From NCBI GenBank assembly GCA_028274465.1, contig CM051457.1, positions 32,151,313 through 32,215,312 on the forward strand: a stretch of DNA of 64,000 nucleotides, read 5' to 3'. The notes below the pieces were generated by a model. That model saw only the letters and a program-made list of their open reading frames with translations. It did not search any database and was not told the origin of the DNA. Each line of letters opens with the position of its first letter. Positions within the stretch are counted from its first letter, which is position 1. A program made the position numbers and the translations under genes. The DNA comes from Plantago ovata. Taxonomy: Eukaryota > Streptophyta > Magnoliopsida > Lamiales > Plantaginaceae. Shown here piece by piece: positions 42,396-55,539 of the stretch.

Positions 42396-45300
42396 TCAGA
42401 CTACAAAAACTGCCAGAAGAGTATGCAAAATCGCCCAATAGATAATGACACCTAGCCGTAAAGCGGGTTGCCTCATTAGTGCCCGATCACAGGATACCCT
42501 AGCAAAATTCAAAAGTTGAATTTAGTAAATTATAGGTTCGAAAACAGGGACCTTTCCAAGACAATCACGAAAGGATAAAGTAAAAGAGATGCATACCATA
42601 ACCCGTCAACCATGTCCGATATTGGTCTAGTAAATCGAGGGACAATTTTTGATGTAGTGAGTGACTTGAAGCCATGAGCTGAAACGATCAAATAACAGAA
42701 AGTTTAGATGAATATATTGCCCATGCAGACTACTACTTACATCTGGGCTACTACAGGTACAAAAAAGAATCACCTTTATCATCATCATCATCCAACAAGT
42801 CACTGTTTTTATCATCATCTATCGCAATGGCAACTTGATCATTATTGGCTTTCCTCAGACTGCGAACTTGTTGTGTTGAGGTCCCTGGAGGGGCCCAATT
42901 ATTTTTCTGCATAAACAGATTGTAGCGAAAAAAGATTAAAATGTGCTTGGTAGGAATAAAGAAGAGTTGAGTCATATACAATCTCAGCTTTTTCTAAAGA
43001 TTAGGAAAAACCACTCACTCTAGTGTAAATTAGGGGAATGTGCGAAACAGGTGAGTCGTTGTGTGGTTTTTCCTAGTATTCGGGAGAAACAGGTTTTCCT
43101 AAAGAGTGAATTAAGAGAACTGTGGCAAGGAATGAAATGAAAGTAAAACCGAAGTCATATAGCCAGCAAATCAACCAGCAGGTTCAGTTAGACAGCCTTT
43201 CCACACCATGTTACTACAAATTTCTAATATCAAATTCAATGTTCATAACAGACATTTTAATCAATAACAGTGACATCTTGCCAAGCAACAAAATCATCTT
43301 AACAGGTAGCCTCATTAGTGAGAGAAAACAACCAACCAGAGAGAATTAAAAACATACCATTTGATCAACCTCCACAATCTCTGAAGTCGAATTTGTTGGT
43401 ATTACAAAATCACTAGAACCTTGCAGTGCAAGTATTTGAGACTCCTTGGCACGTAAAGAGTTCTTAAGAAGTTGTTCTTTTTGTTCAAATTCTTCAAGTT
43501 TAGTTCTCTCTTGTTGCAAAAGCACGTCACTGTTCTGGGCCACTGAGCGAAGATTCTCTAATTCTGATACCAAAGACATGATTTGCCTTTGCAGAATCTC
43601 CTTGCATTCATTAACCTGGTCTTCCTTATATTCAGATGTCACAGCCTGGTCCTTCACACGAGATAACAGAGAATCGAACCACATAAGCACATTAAGAAGT
43701 TCATCAGAACTTTTCTTCTTGCTCATCTGAGTAACAGCTAGTACATCATTGGTACACCTAGTAACCTCTTGTCTAAGAAAAGAGATTTCTCCATCTCGCT
43801 CTTGCAATTGTGACTGAAGCATCTCAACCTCAGACACAAGATTCTTAGAGAAATTATGCACTTCGTCAAACTTGCTCACTGCAACAGCATGTTTCTTTAA
43901 AGCCTTAGAGCGAGACGCTTCAACGTTCTCAATCTCTTGGTTCTTTTGTAGCAACTCATTTTCTAGCATACCAATTCTGTTCTTGAGGTCTTCCATTTGA
44001 GTCTCTTCCTCATCAAGTGCTTGCATCAACGCCTCATTTTCTGCAAGAAAAGCAGAAATTTACAACAAAGTACAAATGAAGATTACATTTGTTGTTTTGA
44101 AAGCATAAAAGAAGCTAAAGATAGTCAGTAGCAGACCTTGTTCTTTTGCAGCAACTACATTAGTCAGTGAGTTAATTTTCTGCTGCAAATTGGTGACATT
44201 TGTTTCCTGGTGCTTTAGTTCTCTCATTCTTTGTTCCAGCACCTCGCGCTCCTCTTCCATCACAGCCACTTGGCTCTGTAAGTCAGATAGTTCAGTTCTT
44301 ACCTGCTGAACCTCATGTCTATAATTATTTGCAGTAGTTTCAGCTTCCTTTATCTGATTAATAAGTTCTGTGCAAATTCTGTCTCGTTGGACATCTTTCT
44401 GCTGGAGCTCTTTCCGTAAGTTCAGCAAGGTACTCTTCATCTCCCTCTGACCATCTTCCATCAGTTCACTCTGCATGTTCATGAAATCCTTCACAAGAAG
44501 TATGAGTTTCTCACGCATGCCCCTGATCTGTTCCTGATTGACCACGTGCATGTCATTTGTTAAACAGTTCCCTTCTTCAATAGACAATTGAGACCTCGAG
44601 TAACTTTCGGGAAATTTAGATAATAATGCATTCCCAAGAACCTGGCTTTTCCAATTTTCAATTTCTGAAATAATATTAGTACAGGCATCATACAGCAAGG
44701 AGATGCTTCCACGCAAATCTTGCAGTTCTGATTCTTTCTCTTTCTCAATGAATTCCAACCGTTTGATATCGCTCATCACGGACTCATGCTTCTCTTTTTG
44801 AGAAACATATTCTCGATGAACATTGAAGACTACTTCAGCTACACGTGAAGCTTCTTCATGCAGCAAACGTGAGTGGTTATATAGCTGTTCCCTGAAAGAA
44901 CCAATTTCCACCAAAAATACCTGCAGATATAGTAACATTATGCTTAGATATCCTAGATACTGAAATTTATGTGGAATGAGTAACACAATGGTTTCAAAAC
45001 TAAAACATATGAATTTCTTGACTCCATCAAGACAACTTGTAATACTTTTGATTTTCTGCTTCCAATACTTTTTAAATAGGAATGTAAAAGAATGTTACTT
45101 AATTACCCACAGATCTCATTGGATACTTCAAACATTTCAGGCCTGCATAGAACAAGTGCACACGTTGACAGCTAAACCTATTTCAGAACATCTAGAACGT
45201 ACCTATTCTTTTGATAACACTCGCAAGATGATAATTTTGCTTCCAAAATAAAAATATATCATTAATAGACACTGTACCTTGCTTTCTGAATTTATCGATT

Positions 45301-48300
45301 TGACAGGGCCAGTGAATCCATGGGAAAATGGAATTAACTCGCCACGTGGTTCATAAAATGACTTCATCATGGCCTCCAGACTGTGCAAAACCTCCACATT
45401 TGTGGAAAATACATCACCTAGTTCTGTTTCTGTATAAAGAAGCTCCTCTCTAATTTGATCCACACCAGATTTTAACACCATAAGTTCGGACAACTGCCTG
45501 TCTTTTTCCTCCGAGCGTATAGATAGCGTTTCAACATGAGCAAGAATTTCAGATTTGGCAGTTTCAGCCAAATCCTTTTCCCTGGAGACTTCTGACAGCA
45601 AATGGGAAACTTTTATAAGCTCTTCCTGAAGAACATCATTCCTTTCTTGAACCTCATTCAACTCTGCAAGGAGTAGTTCAGAAGCTCTTTTTGACTTTCT
45701 TGTTTCCTGCTCAGCTGAATTTAAATTGACACACAGATCACGTAAGTACTTTCCTAATTCCTTGACTTTCTCAACAGGATCTCCAGAATCCAGAGCTACT
45801 CCGACATCTATATCACCTAAAGCATCCAACATACTGCTCCAGATAACCTCTTTTTCATGCAAAGTCCATTCGTTTTCGGCAAGACGACCCCTGAGCAACA
45901 CAGTTTCAGATTCCAAGACTTGTGCTCTTTCTTTGAAAGTTGACAACTCCTTGATCCTTTCCTCATACTCAAATATGGCTTTTTCTGTGATCTTGGTCTC
46001 AGATTTTAGGCGCCCAACCTCAGCATTTAGCTCTTCGATCACTTGCTTCATGCCATCCCTCTGTTGCACCAACGATTTGCCTTTCCTAACTGCCATATTT
46101 AACTTCTCTCTTACAGAAGCTGACTTCTGCTCCTCCTGATTAAGAAGCTCTTGCAATTCATTCTTTCTTACATCCAGAGTTTCAATTTCACTCAACAGAG
46201 ATTGATTTTTCAGCATGTAGCTATCCTTCTCTTCCTTCACGGTCATCAATTCACCCATACAATCTTCCAGCCTTTTCCTCAACGTTTCTAGTTCCATCTC
46301 CTCACCATCCCTTGAAATATGAGACACCTCACCTGTTCCCGAAATAGACACATCAACAGGATCAATGTCAAGGTGCTTCATGGAGGAAAGTGCTTCGTAT
46401 TTTTCTACAAGACTCCTCAGCATTACTTCTAGATGATTGATGCTATTATGATCAAATACGACGTCTTCGGTAGTAGAGAACTGAAGAGCATTCATAACAA
46501 GTTCTTGCAGTCGTCTTACTGCAGCCTCAGTATGACGAATATCCTCTTCCATCCGAAGCCTCTGTTCTAGCAATCCGCTCACTTCATCTTGAAGTTTCTC
46601 GTTACTAACTATGACATCGGCTGCTTTCCTTGAGATTTCATCATTATCATGCCTCAAAAGATCCAAGTCCCTTGATAAAGTTTCTTTCTCCATGATAGCC
46701 TGCTGAAAAGCGGTGTCAATCTCAGATATTCTTCTTTGCGAATCTTCAAGGCTAGCAGATTGGGATCCACAAGTATTCTCCAAGTTATCAATCTTCTGCT
46801 GGAGTGAGCTACACTGATTTTGAGCCTCAGCTAATGCACTTTCCAGCCACTGAATCTTATCTTCAGGCTCCAACGATCGCAATTGAGAAGGAATATCTAT
46901 CCTGTCCAGAATCTCTTCCCAATGCTGAATATGGTTGTTCCTCTCCATCAATGACTGTTCAAGCATCTCATTTTGCTCAGCCAACTCATAAAATTTGCTT
47001 TGCAGTTCCTCATATCTCATACTTAAGTCCTCAGTGGAATTTGGATTTGGTTTCATCTCTTCCCTAACTTCACTGACGCCAAGAGTGCCACTATCCGAGT
47101 GTGAACCCACTCCTTCTGAACTTCTATGATCCCATTCGTTTTGAGGCAAAGAGGTCCTTGTAACTGATTTCGTTAACCAGTCTATCTTTTCGATTATATC
47201 CCTGGAATAGAGGTGCTCTGGCAACTCCAAATCTTCCAAAATCTCCTCTATTCTCTGAAGAGCAGAGTCCTTGAGAAGAAACGATTCTCTTAATGCAGTT
47301 GCTGAATTGCGAATGTATGAGAGCTCAGATTCCAAGGCTTCCATGCGCTCACCAGCTTCAGCATAGACTTCAAGTTTTGATTCAAGTTCGTGAAGACTGG
47401 CATCTTTCGATAGCAACTCCTGAGAGGACTTCTCGAGTTCTTTCGACATCTCTGCCAAGGACTGCTTCAGATTGTCACGTTGTGAAATAAGACCTTTCCC
47501 CTTTGTAACAGCTATACTTAGCTTTTCTCTGAGGGATGCCACACGTTGCTCGGATTGTTCAAGCTCAGCCACTTTCTCTTGTAGAATAGAGTTTAGAGAT
47601 ACTGCATATTCTTCAGCACTTTTCAAGCTCTGCTTAAATACAAGATTTTCATTTTCACATTCAACAAGTGTGGCATTTAAGTGTTCCACTTGCCCCTGCA
47701 GTTCAGTCACTTGCATTCCCAGCAGTGTAGATGAGCTTAAACTCTGGCCAGCCACATTGTATTTCTCAAAGAGCAAATTGATCACACACTCTATTCTGTG
47801 TGCAGGTTCACATGTGTCAATTTCTACACCATCCTTCCTCAAAGATTGCTCAATATCATCAGCCAATTTTGTGATTGTATCCACTTCGAGACATTGTTTC
47901 TCTAGTTCATCAATATGTCTCGTCTTGTTCATCAACTCTGCGTTGAGCTGTTTGTTAGTGGACTTGATCTGCATTTTCTCATCAAGAAAGTTTTTCAACT
48001 GGTCTAAGAGAGGTTTGAAACCATCTAGATGTAAAAGATCTTGCGAGCTATTCTCCACCAGAACATTCTCAATTTCATCTGAGCAATTTAATGTTTCACT
48101 CACAAGTTCATGAAGTTTATTATGCAATATGTTCAACGTATTTGAAGCCATCTCATTTTTGGCTTGCAAATTGCTGCTTTTCTCCATCATATCATTATAT
48201 GCGCCAGATGCAGATTCATGGTCTATTCGAGTAGCTTCAAGTTGTCTTTGCAAATCTTCAATCACTTTCGTAGCACGAACAACAGAAGAAGCAACACAAG

Positions 48301-51300
48301 TAACAACATCACGATTGTCAGTGGTACCAGCCGACGAGTTGGAAGACTCAACAGCAGCATCTAGTCCCCAGCTATCTGAAGAATCTGGGTAACAATAGAT
48401 TCCCACTCTTCTTCAAGACCCGATTGCCTATTAGACACCTCTTCCTGGAGAATCTTCAGTTGATCAGATAGAGAAGCAACCGTATCCTCTGAGCTTTTAC
48501 AAATTCCATTCAATTGGCTCTGCAGCACAGTAACTTTGACTTCGAAGTCATTCAGTTTCTCTGTGAGTTGAGTATTTTCAGATTTCAAAATATGCTCTTG
48601 CTTCTGAACTGAATCACATAAAATGCGAAGCGCATCCTCTTTTGCAACAGCATGGTTGAGATTCTGTTTCATTGCTTCATATAGAACCATAAGTTCTATA
48701 TTTGATCCTTCGACTTGATCAGTATGTTCACTTAAAGTATCATAGCTGCTCCTCAGTTCTGCCCCAGCAGCATCAGCAAATAGTTTATTCTGAAGTATTT
48801 CTTTGCAGAACTCACTTGCCTTATCAGCATCCCGAACTATGTCCATCATCAATGCTTCCAAGTCTTTTGTTACCAGTTTGGTCATGACATAAGGATCTCC
48901 AGATGTTTGGTTTTCAGATATAGGAGACTCCACTGTTTCAGGGTCATCAGTGACAACTTTTGACTCAAAAGCTTGAATCAACTTTGATACTCCAGGTGCA
49001 ACAGTTTTGCCAATTGACCTGCTCAAGGAATTGGAGTACGAATGCATACTCTCGATTGCTTTCTCAAGATTCAGCATTATGGTTCCTGCCTCCTCCAAGT
49101 GCCTTTTCAATGCCAAGAATCCAATAGAATCATCATAAACATCCAATTGCAGTGGATCCCGAGAAGACGAATCAGGTTCGGGCTTCATGTGTGTCTGAGC
49201 TTCACTTTCACCAGAATTATTTGCAACATCCCTAGCTGAGAAATTCTCCTGATCAACTCTTTTGATATTAGACTTGTAAAATTCTGAATTTGTTTTAAGT
49301 GCTTCGTTTTCATCAGCTAATTGATTGACCTGAAATGTTGCTTCTTTTAGGTCATTCACCACCTTGCTACATTCAGCTCGTAAATCTGCTTCAGAAACTT
49401 TAATCTCAGCCAACTCTTGTGATTGTTTTTCATACTCAAGAAACATCTTCTCTCTCTCTTCTTCAACTTTTTTCCTCTCCTCTGTTATACAATTCAGACT
49501 CTCCTTCAAGTTGGAGATTTCCATCTCAAGAGTTGAAACCAATTGTTTGCAGTCCATCAAATCATTTGAAAATTTCTCTGCCTGGTGGACTACTGTTTCT
49601 TTTTCCTCTCCAAGCTTCTCCTTCTCTTCTGACAGTGCAGATAAGCTCTCATTCAAACTCTGATTTTCCACTCTGAGAACTTCTACGCTGCTCTTATACT
49701 CTTCCATATCAACAATAAATGCACTTTTCTCATGAACAACAAGTTCCTTTTCCTTCTCAAGCTGTTTCATGCCATCTCTTGCTGAAGTCAGACTATCTGT
49801 TAAGACCACTTGTTGCATTTGCAATTCCTCTATAAAAGCTTTAAGCTGAGCTAATTCTCCCTTCATCTTTAAGTTCTCAAGCAAAACAATTTCACTCTCC
49901 TGAAAGAGTTTTTCTTTCTCTTCAGTTACCGAATGAAAACTCCCGTTTAGGCTTTCCTTTTCAGCCTGTAAGGCTTCCACCAAATTCCTGCAGTCAACAA
50001 GCTCGGACATAACTGTTGACATTTCAGTTTGTGTCGTTTCAAGTTTATGCTGTAACTCGTTGATTTTGGAAGAAAAGTCCTTAATCTCATCATTGGAAAC
50101 CTGAAGCTGCTTCTCCAGTTCTAACCTCACAGAAACTACTTCTTGAATTTCATAACGGCACTGTACAATTTCTTCCGTAAGTATTTTGTTATTCTTTTGA
50201 ACTTCATCCAAGGAAGCATTTGTTATCAAAATTTCATCAATTAAATTTTGATGCTCAGAAAGCTCCAAACAGAAAGCATCTTTCGAAATAGTTGCAACAT
50301 ACAACTGCTCTTTCAGCCACTCAACATCATCATGACTAAAAGATTTAATATTTTTCATCTCGTCTGTATCTTGGAACTTCTTAACCGATGATTTTCTTGA
50401 CTGACGCAAGAACTCCATTTCGTCTCCATCAAGAATTTCTGCAAGCTGGGAAAGTTTGATCAAACTTCCATCCAGTACTGATGACAAATCCACTTGTCTG
50501 CATCCAAAAGACGATTTAGTTTCATCAATATGAAGCTCCAACGATCTATCTTCACCAATAACCCCAAACCTTGCAGGAGTGACTTCGACAGATCCATCAC
50601 CATTATCCCCTGAAATACAGAGCGGATCAACTTTCTCCACATTTGACAAGACAGGTATGCCTTCATTCTGCTGATCAGTAGATTCGACTTTTATCAAATG
50701 CCCCGTCTCTGTCTCATTTAGAAGATTATGGCTCTCCTGGGCTTCTTCTGCGTCATTGATAGCAACATCAATTGACAATGCATTGTGAGATTTGCTGAGA
50801 TGTGCAGATGCATCGGCAGATTTCTCTGGCTGAGTATTACTTGAATTGTTTGTGATATGATCTCCTTCAGTCTGATTTAGCTCGTTTGAAAGAGCACCAG
50901 GTCCTTCAATCTCAGCTCCCCCACCCTCATCGATTTGATTCAGACTGGAACTGCCGGCTTCCTGCGTTGCCCCTAACCATAAGAACAATGTCAGCTTCAA
51001 AGTTTACGAACTAGTAAAAAAAATATGGAAAGCTGCAAACAGAAAGCTTGGAGAGTGAAGGCACAAACCTACGTCTGTTACCTGCTCTTCCACATGCTGA
51101 ATTTCCGTCTGGGGTGAAATATCAATAGGCAAAGGTGGAATGGACTTATTGGACTTCTCTATGGAATTAGTTGGATTGGAGGTATCTGGCATGTTGTCAA
51201 TTTCGTCCTCCAGAACTAACAATAACCCATCTCTCTCTTGGACCCCATGATCCAACTTATGTCCATCATCTGGATTCAACCTGGTCTCATCCATTCCAGA

Positions 51301-52284
51301 ATCCTCGGATGGAAACTGGACGCTCGCTTCAGGTGATGCTATTTCAACACTTGTAATAGCCCCCACCGAAATTGCATCAGTAGAAGCAACAGCATCACTT
51401 CCCACTGGATCTATTCTAGTGTTTGATCCAGACAATGAAACCGTATCTTCTGTGGCAGCTCTAGATTTGCCAGCTTTAGAAGATTTGCTGCTACCCCCTT
51501 TGCTACTCTTCCTGAACTGTTGAAGCTGGAAAGACGATAAAAGGTATCAAACTTATAAATCTATTAAAGCAACTTTAATACTTCATGATACTAAATGATT
51601 ACTTTGCCAAAATGAAAAGTTGAACTCTTGCTGTATGTACGTATGCAATTGCAAATTTATTGTTAATTGTTTCAATGATACGCATATCAATTTCTTAGTC
51701 AGGTTTCCAATTCTTAATGATAAGGATATAGAGAATCGCTGGTCATGAAATTATGAAGTGCATATCAGTTCTCTGTTTCATGAAACAGGCATCTCATCTT
51801 TAGAGATGAACCAAGCTTTAAAACGAGAATGAATTCAAAATGCATACCCATCAAATCTTCTAATGAACTCGTGGTCAACATATCAATCATGGCTTACCAA
51901 AAACACACTAGTCCCTATAATAAATGGCAGAAAAACATAATAACATATCTAATCCATACACTTTCGTAGAACTAAATCGAGTCTCCAGGAATTTCAGGAT
52001 GCATAAAAAGTCATTCAACTAATCCTGGAATTTCTGTATAATGTTGCATCCGATAATTGATGTATACTTAATATATTAATCTTTCAACAACAACAGCAGC
52101 AGAGAAAAACAACTTGTGAAGTTCTACAGGAGAAGCAACAAAAACTATAAATGAAAAAAATAGATTCCAAATACAAACAATCACAGAAACTAGCGGTAAC
52201 TAATTCCATTGGAAAGGGGCAAAAACCAGTTACCTTTTCCCGACCCGCTTTGAGCAGGTCTTTGCGGTTTTTGCCTTTGTCCAT
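42396..52284 (-). CDS. Giant tail-anchored coiled-coil protein (At4g31570/TNO1-like), 8 exons, one apparent frameshift
   Basis: Exons (minus): 52284-52234, 51525-51069, 50972-45278, 44920-44137, 44040-43358, 42906-42774, 42678-42597, 42498-42396. Phases agree at every junction if one base is restored in exon 3, giving about 2,662 aa. It begins MDKGKNRKDLLKAGREK/LQQFRKSSKGG, typical of the plant family of about 2,700 aa. It continues as almost unbroken heptad-rich coiled coil with pairs such as LREKLSIAVTKGKGL and VREKLNMAVRKGKSL, and DRIDIPSQLRSLEPEDKIQWL. An acidic DDDDD stretch (exon 6) precedes GFKSLTTSKIVPRF and a C-terminal hydrophobic anchor (LGVIIYWAILHTLLAVFVV) at the very end. A tail-anchored Golgi/TGN tethering-type role is inferred from related TNO1, which binds SYP41. 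In exon 3 the upstream frame stops at TAG 48361-48363 and the next frame overlaps it (see finding). Confidence 0.88.
48361..48406 (-). other. Frameshift site in exon 3 of the coiled-coil gene
   Basis: The upstream frame (..IVTQILQIAGD*) ends at 48361 while the downstream frame (..SWGLDAAVESSNS) is open only from 48406. The overlap is 46 nt, too short for an intron. A minus-strand GGGG run (plus CCCC 48366-48369) sits at the join: one more G would read IAGGLDAAVESS and keep both halves in frame. Confidence 0.85.
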
Positions 52285-53150
52285 CTAATCGACAGTTAGA
52301 AGGTCTGAGGCGAACCCTAACACCATCAAAATCGACAGATCGCCCCCAAATCTAAAACCCCATAACAAGCAGGAAGAATAAGAATTATAATACGACCGAT
52401 AACAATAATAATAATAATAATAATATATCCAGAGTTAAATTAAATGAAATATATGAAGCTGAATTGAAAAGTTGGAAATGAAACGAGAAAGTTGAAATTA
52501 ATTGATGATGAAATACCTAGAGGAAACAAGGCAGGAGTTTAGTTAGGTGCGTGAAATCGCAGTGTGGTAAGATCTGAAGCAATGTCGTCGGTTCGGTTCT
52601 GTACGGTTCTGTGTTTGCCCCAGCTACTACTGTTGTTACAATGTTACGTTCGGTGAACTCAATTGACAAGAAAAAGCTAAATTACGCCAGGATGGGGACG
52701 TGGGCTGCAACGATTGGCCCATCAAATCCTCATCGTGTTTCAATTATATTTTTCCTAATTCATTTCCCTACGGTTTTTCTTTTTAATTTTTTAATTGATC
52801 ATATAAATTGAGATAATTTATTTTTAGGGGTAGTTAATTAATGGTATTCGTGTCATTTTAAACCCCACTAAACTCGAATGTCATACCTAGACAAAGACAA
52901 GTAGATAGCCACAATTACATTTTGGTCCATTTTTAAGTGGACCATCACAGTTCAATTTTTGTAAACCAAACGTGCCTTAAATTTTGATTTAGAAAAAGAA
53001 AAAGTAAAAATGAAATTAAAAAACAAGTCCCAAAAATGGACTAATTTTAAAAGGATGAAAAATATCCTCTTTTTTTTGTTATTATTCTTTTTTTTGTAAA
53101 AAGTTCATCCGGTACGGAAGCTGCTCCGCTCAGAGCTATTTGTAAGACCC
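52285..53150. other. 5' UTR/promoter of the coiled-coil gene and intergenic
   Basis: A TAG directly precedes the ATG at 52285-52287, and a donor-like CTAG|GTATTTC lies at about 52518 on the minus strand, so a leader intron of about 230 nt is possible. An (AAT)n microsatellite is at about 52404-52425. Nothing codes from 52620 to 53150. Confidence 0.45.
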
Positions 53151-53156
53151 GACTAG

Positions 53157-53190
53157 AGCTTGCACAACGCCAATCAGAGTTGCGCAAGCT
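53157..53190. repeat. Small hairpin, 12-bp stem
   Basis: AGCTTGCACAAC-gccaatcaga-GTTGCGCAAGCT, one mismatch. Perhaps part of decayed transposon sequence at the edge of the hAT remnant. Confidence 0.6.
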
Positions 53191-53399
53191 TCATAACTGG
53201 AGTCTGCACAGAGCAAGGTACGATTATATATGGAGCTGTCTTTATGTGGAGGAACCCGAGAAAAATCTTCATTGAGCCATTCAACATTACAATTGTAGAA
53301 GAAATTGTGGCAACACTAGTTTGCAACTTCAAAGGCACAAATTTATTGAAACTATGTTAACCTCTTTTGATGGTTCATGCTGAAATTTTTGATCATAAC

Positions 53400-54410
53400 A
53401 AGTCAACAGTTATAATTGAGGTCCAGTAGCACTCATCATATGTCTCTTGGTTGTTCTCGACATTCCTTTGCGGCACATGTGCTATGAAATGCAATAGTTA
53501 GTGTGTGACACCACACATGGTGTCCAATCGGCAATCAATATGAGTATAATCTTTTGAAATAATGGCTCTCGTAGATGAACAATTTCTTGTATTATCCCCG
53601 ATAACTTGAATAACATTCATAGGCTCATCTCCTTTGATAACTTCGATTCTCTCATTAACATGGAGATAAAAAAAATTATCTTTGGTTTCACCGGAACAAT
53701 CAACCACCTTCAAGAACATAGGCCCACTCTCTAGTCACAATTGTAAAATTGATCAACAGCCTTCTCTTTGTGTATCACTCCAGCTATCACTCACAATGTT
53801 TACTCCTTTCTCTTGCCTACTACTCTGAATTGGTAACAACATCCGCTCAACATTCGCTTTTATTGTTGCAATAGTAGGCCTCTTAGTTGATTATATCTCG
53901 GTGGGACATAACCACCCAAATTGTGGTTGGTTGCATATGGCAAAGCTGCTCACATAATAAGGATTTCTTGCCAAGGGAAAAGGCAAGCCCGATGAATAGA
54001 AAATCCTCGCAATCAAAGCATGTAAGTGGTTGTGTTCTTGTGTGTTTGCTCCAATAGTATTATACTATTATTATACTCATTCCCCTTTCTTATCCTTGAC
54101 TTCTCAATCTCACAATCATTTAACACACCGTATATTACTCATGTCAAGGATAAGAAAGGAAAGTGAGTATAATAATAGTTTAATACTATTGGAGCAGACA
54201 CACAAGTACGCAGCCACTTACACACTTTGATTACGAGGGATCATCGGGCATTGTAAAAAAAAGTAGGATGCTAATTCCACCTTTAGCATCATTCAACAAA
54301 TGTGTTCTCAACATCGTGTATCGCTAGTCGTCTTACTAACATTGCAACAATTACACTGCCATGCTACTCCTCCACCCCCTCCCCCCACAGGTTTTCTTAT
54401 TTTGTTTTTT
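53400..54410 (-). pseudogene. hAT transposase remnant: BED finger and DUF659 region
   Basis: Minus strand, broken into several frames. A BED zinc-finger piece near 54400-54270 reads GGGVAWQCNCCNVSKTTSDTR, followed by sequence resembling REHLL.DAKG. After the inverted repeat (next entry), 53990-53735 reads GLAFSLGKKSLL and, in other frames, HNLGGYVPPRYNQLRGP-like and ANVERMLLPIQSS residues. An open part, 53719-53498, reads MFLKVVDCSGETKDNFFY...VIGDNTRNCSSTRAII, the DUF659/RNase H-like region with its catalytic Asp context. Many stops and shifts; the hATC domain is not attached here. Dead element. Confidence 0.8.
53987..54249. repeat. Inverted duplication, ~110-bp arms, 42-nt loop
   Basis: Left arm 53987-54100 and right arm 54143-54249 are inverted copies (e.g. 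CTCCAATAGTATTA.ACTATTATTATACTCA and TTTCTTATCCTTGAC shared), differing by a few substitutions and short indels. The outer part of the arm encodes hAT transposase residues on the minus strand (..CEDFLFIGLAF, related to the YSSGLPF motif), so coding DNA was duplicated in inverted orientation. Confidence 0.85.
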
Positions 54411-54762
54411 ACAATTTTACACAATGTCATCTCTTTTTCATCACTATCACCTGCTATGTTGGAGTTAATAAAACTACATGCACTTTGAGAATTAAATGAA
54501 GAAGACATTGTCCTGAAAATAATATTGGAAAGCAAGACATTGTAACTTACCAAAATAATTAGCGTGTAAGACACTGTAACTCTATAACTGTAAATTTAAG
54601 ACACTGGTAACTAAATTTACACTATAGGAAGCAGCCATACGAATACGAAAAATAATAAAATTCAAAATATAAGTTTTATACATATTTTAATATATTTGAT
54701 ACATTACTAAAAGTATCAAACACCAAAATAAGTTAGATGGTTTAATTGCTCAATCATTCAAA
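54411..54762. other. Non-coding spacer between hAT remnants
   Basis: AT-rich sequence with repeated AAGACACTG motifs; it may contain the junction or termini of the two hAT copies, but no clear terminal inverted repeats are visible. Confidence 0.4.
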
Positions 54763-55260
54763 TCAATCATTCCCTTCATTTGCACCACCATCATCGGGAA
54801 CATGAAAGATTACAATCTTCAAGTCAGGCTCATCTAGGGAGAGTTGTGCAACCTCCAATTCCCCAACATCCTCAAGTGAACCAAATTCTTCACCCCCAAT
54901 TTTCCACAACTTGCCTCTCCTTGCACTTATTGAGGGGTTTCCCATGACAACAAACGAATATTACTATGAATGCAAACCAAATATTCGGCTCATTTTGGTG
55001 TCAACTTATTTCTTTTTACGAAATTAACAAATGAATATAAGTACTCCAATTCCTCTCGGCACATGAAGATGATGAAGGTTGCACAAGTAACTTCAATGCC
55101 AATGTTTGAAGAATAGGTTCACTTGCACCGTACACCAACTCTTGGGATCCATATTACTATAACGATGCTCAATAGAATCAGAATCACGAGAATCTCCTCA
55201 TTTGCTAGAAAAGTTTGCAAACTCTTCAATTACCTTCTCTCTTTCATGGGGTGACAAAGT
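54763..55260 (-). pseudogene. hAT transposase C-terminal (hATC) remnant, out of order
   Basis: Minus strand. The region around 55210-55130 reads GDSRDSDSIEHRYSNMDPKSWW-like residues (hAT dimerisation start). After frame breaks, the frame at 54945-54763 reads KLWKIGGEEFGSLEDVGELEVAQLSLDEPDL, the usual C-terminal tail of plant hAT transposases. It lies upstream (in transcription direction) of the BED/N-terminal remnant, so it must derive from a second copy or a rearrangement. Confidence 0.7.
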
Positions 55261-55539
55261 ATTAATTTATTCAAGCATTCCGTGCTCTCTTTAGCAATGA
55301 TGTTATCTTTGTGCGGGGGTACACAAGAATAATCTTTGGCAAGCCACTTATTATCACTATAATATCTATAACTGCAAGCAAGACAACTAAGTATGTAACA
55401 TCATATTTTAATAATTTAATAATTGATAAAATACAATAACTAAAAATAAATAAAGATAAATATAGTAAACTACTCATTGACTAAATTGTCAATCTAATCA
55501 ATCATACTCCACAACTAAATATATAAATTTACTAATTGA

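Noticed and set aside
45726..50666. Several plus-strand frames of 60-213 codons antisense to the coiled-coil gene
   Set aside because: They are shadows of the minus-strand Glu/Ser/Leu-rich coiled-coil coding sequence; no independent start context or family.
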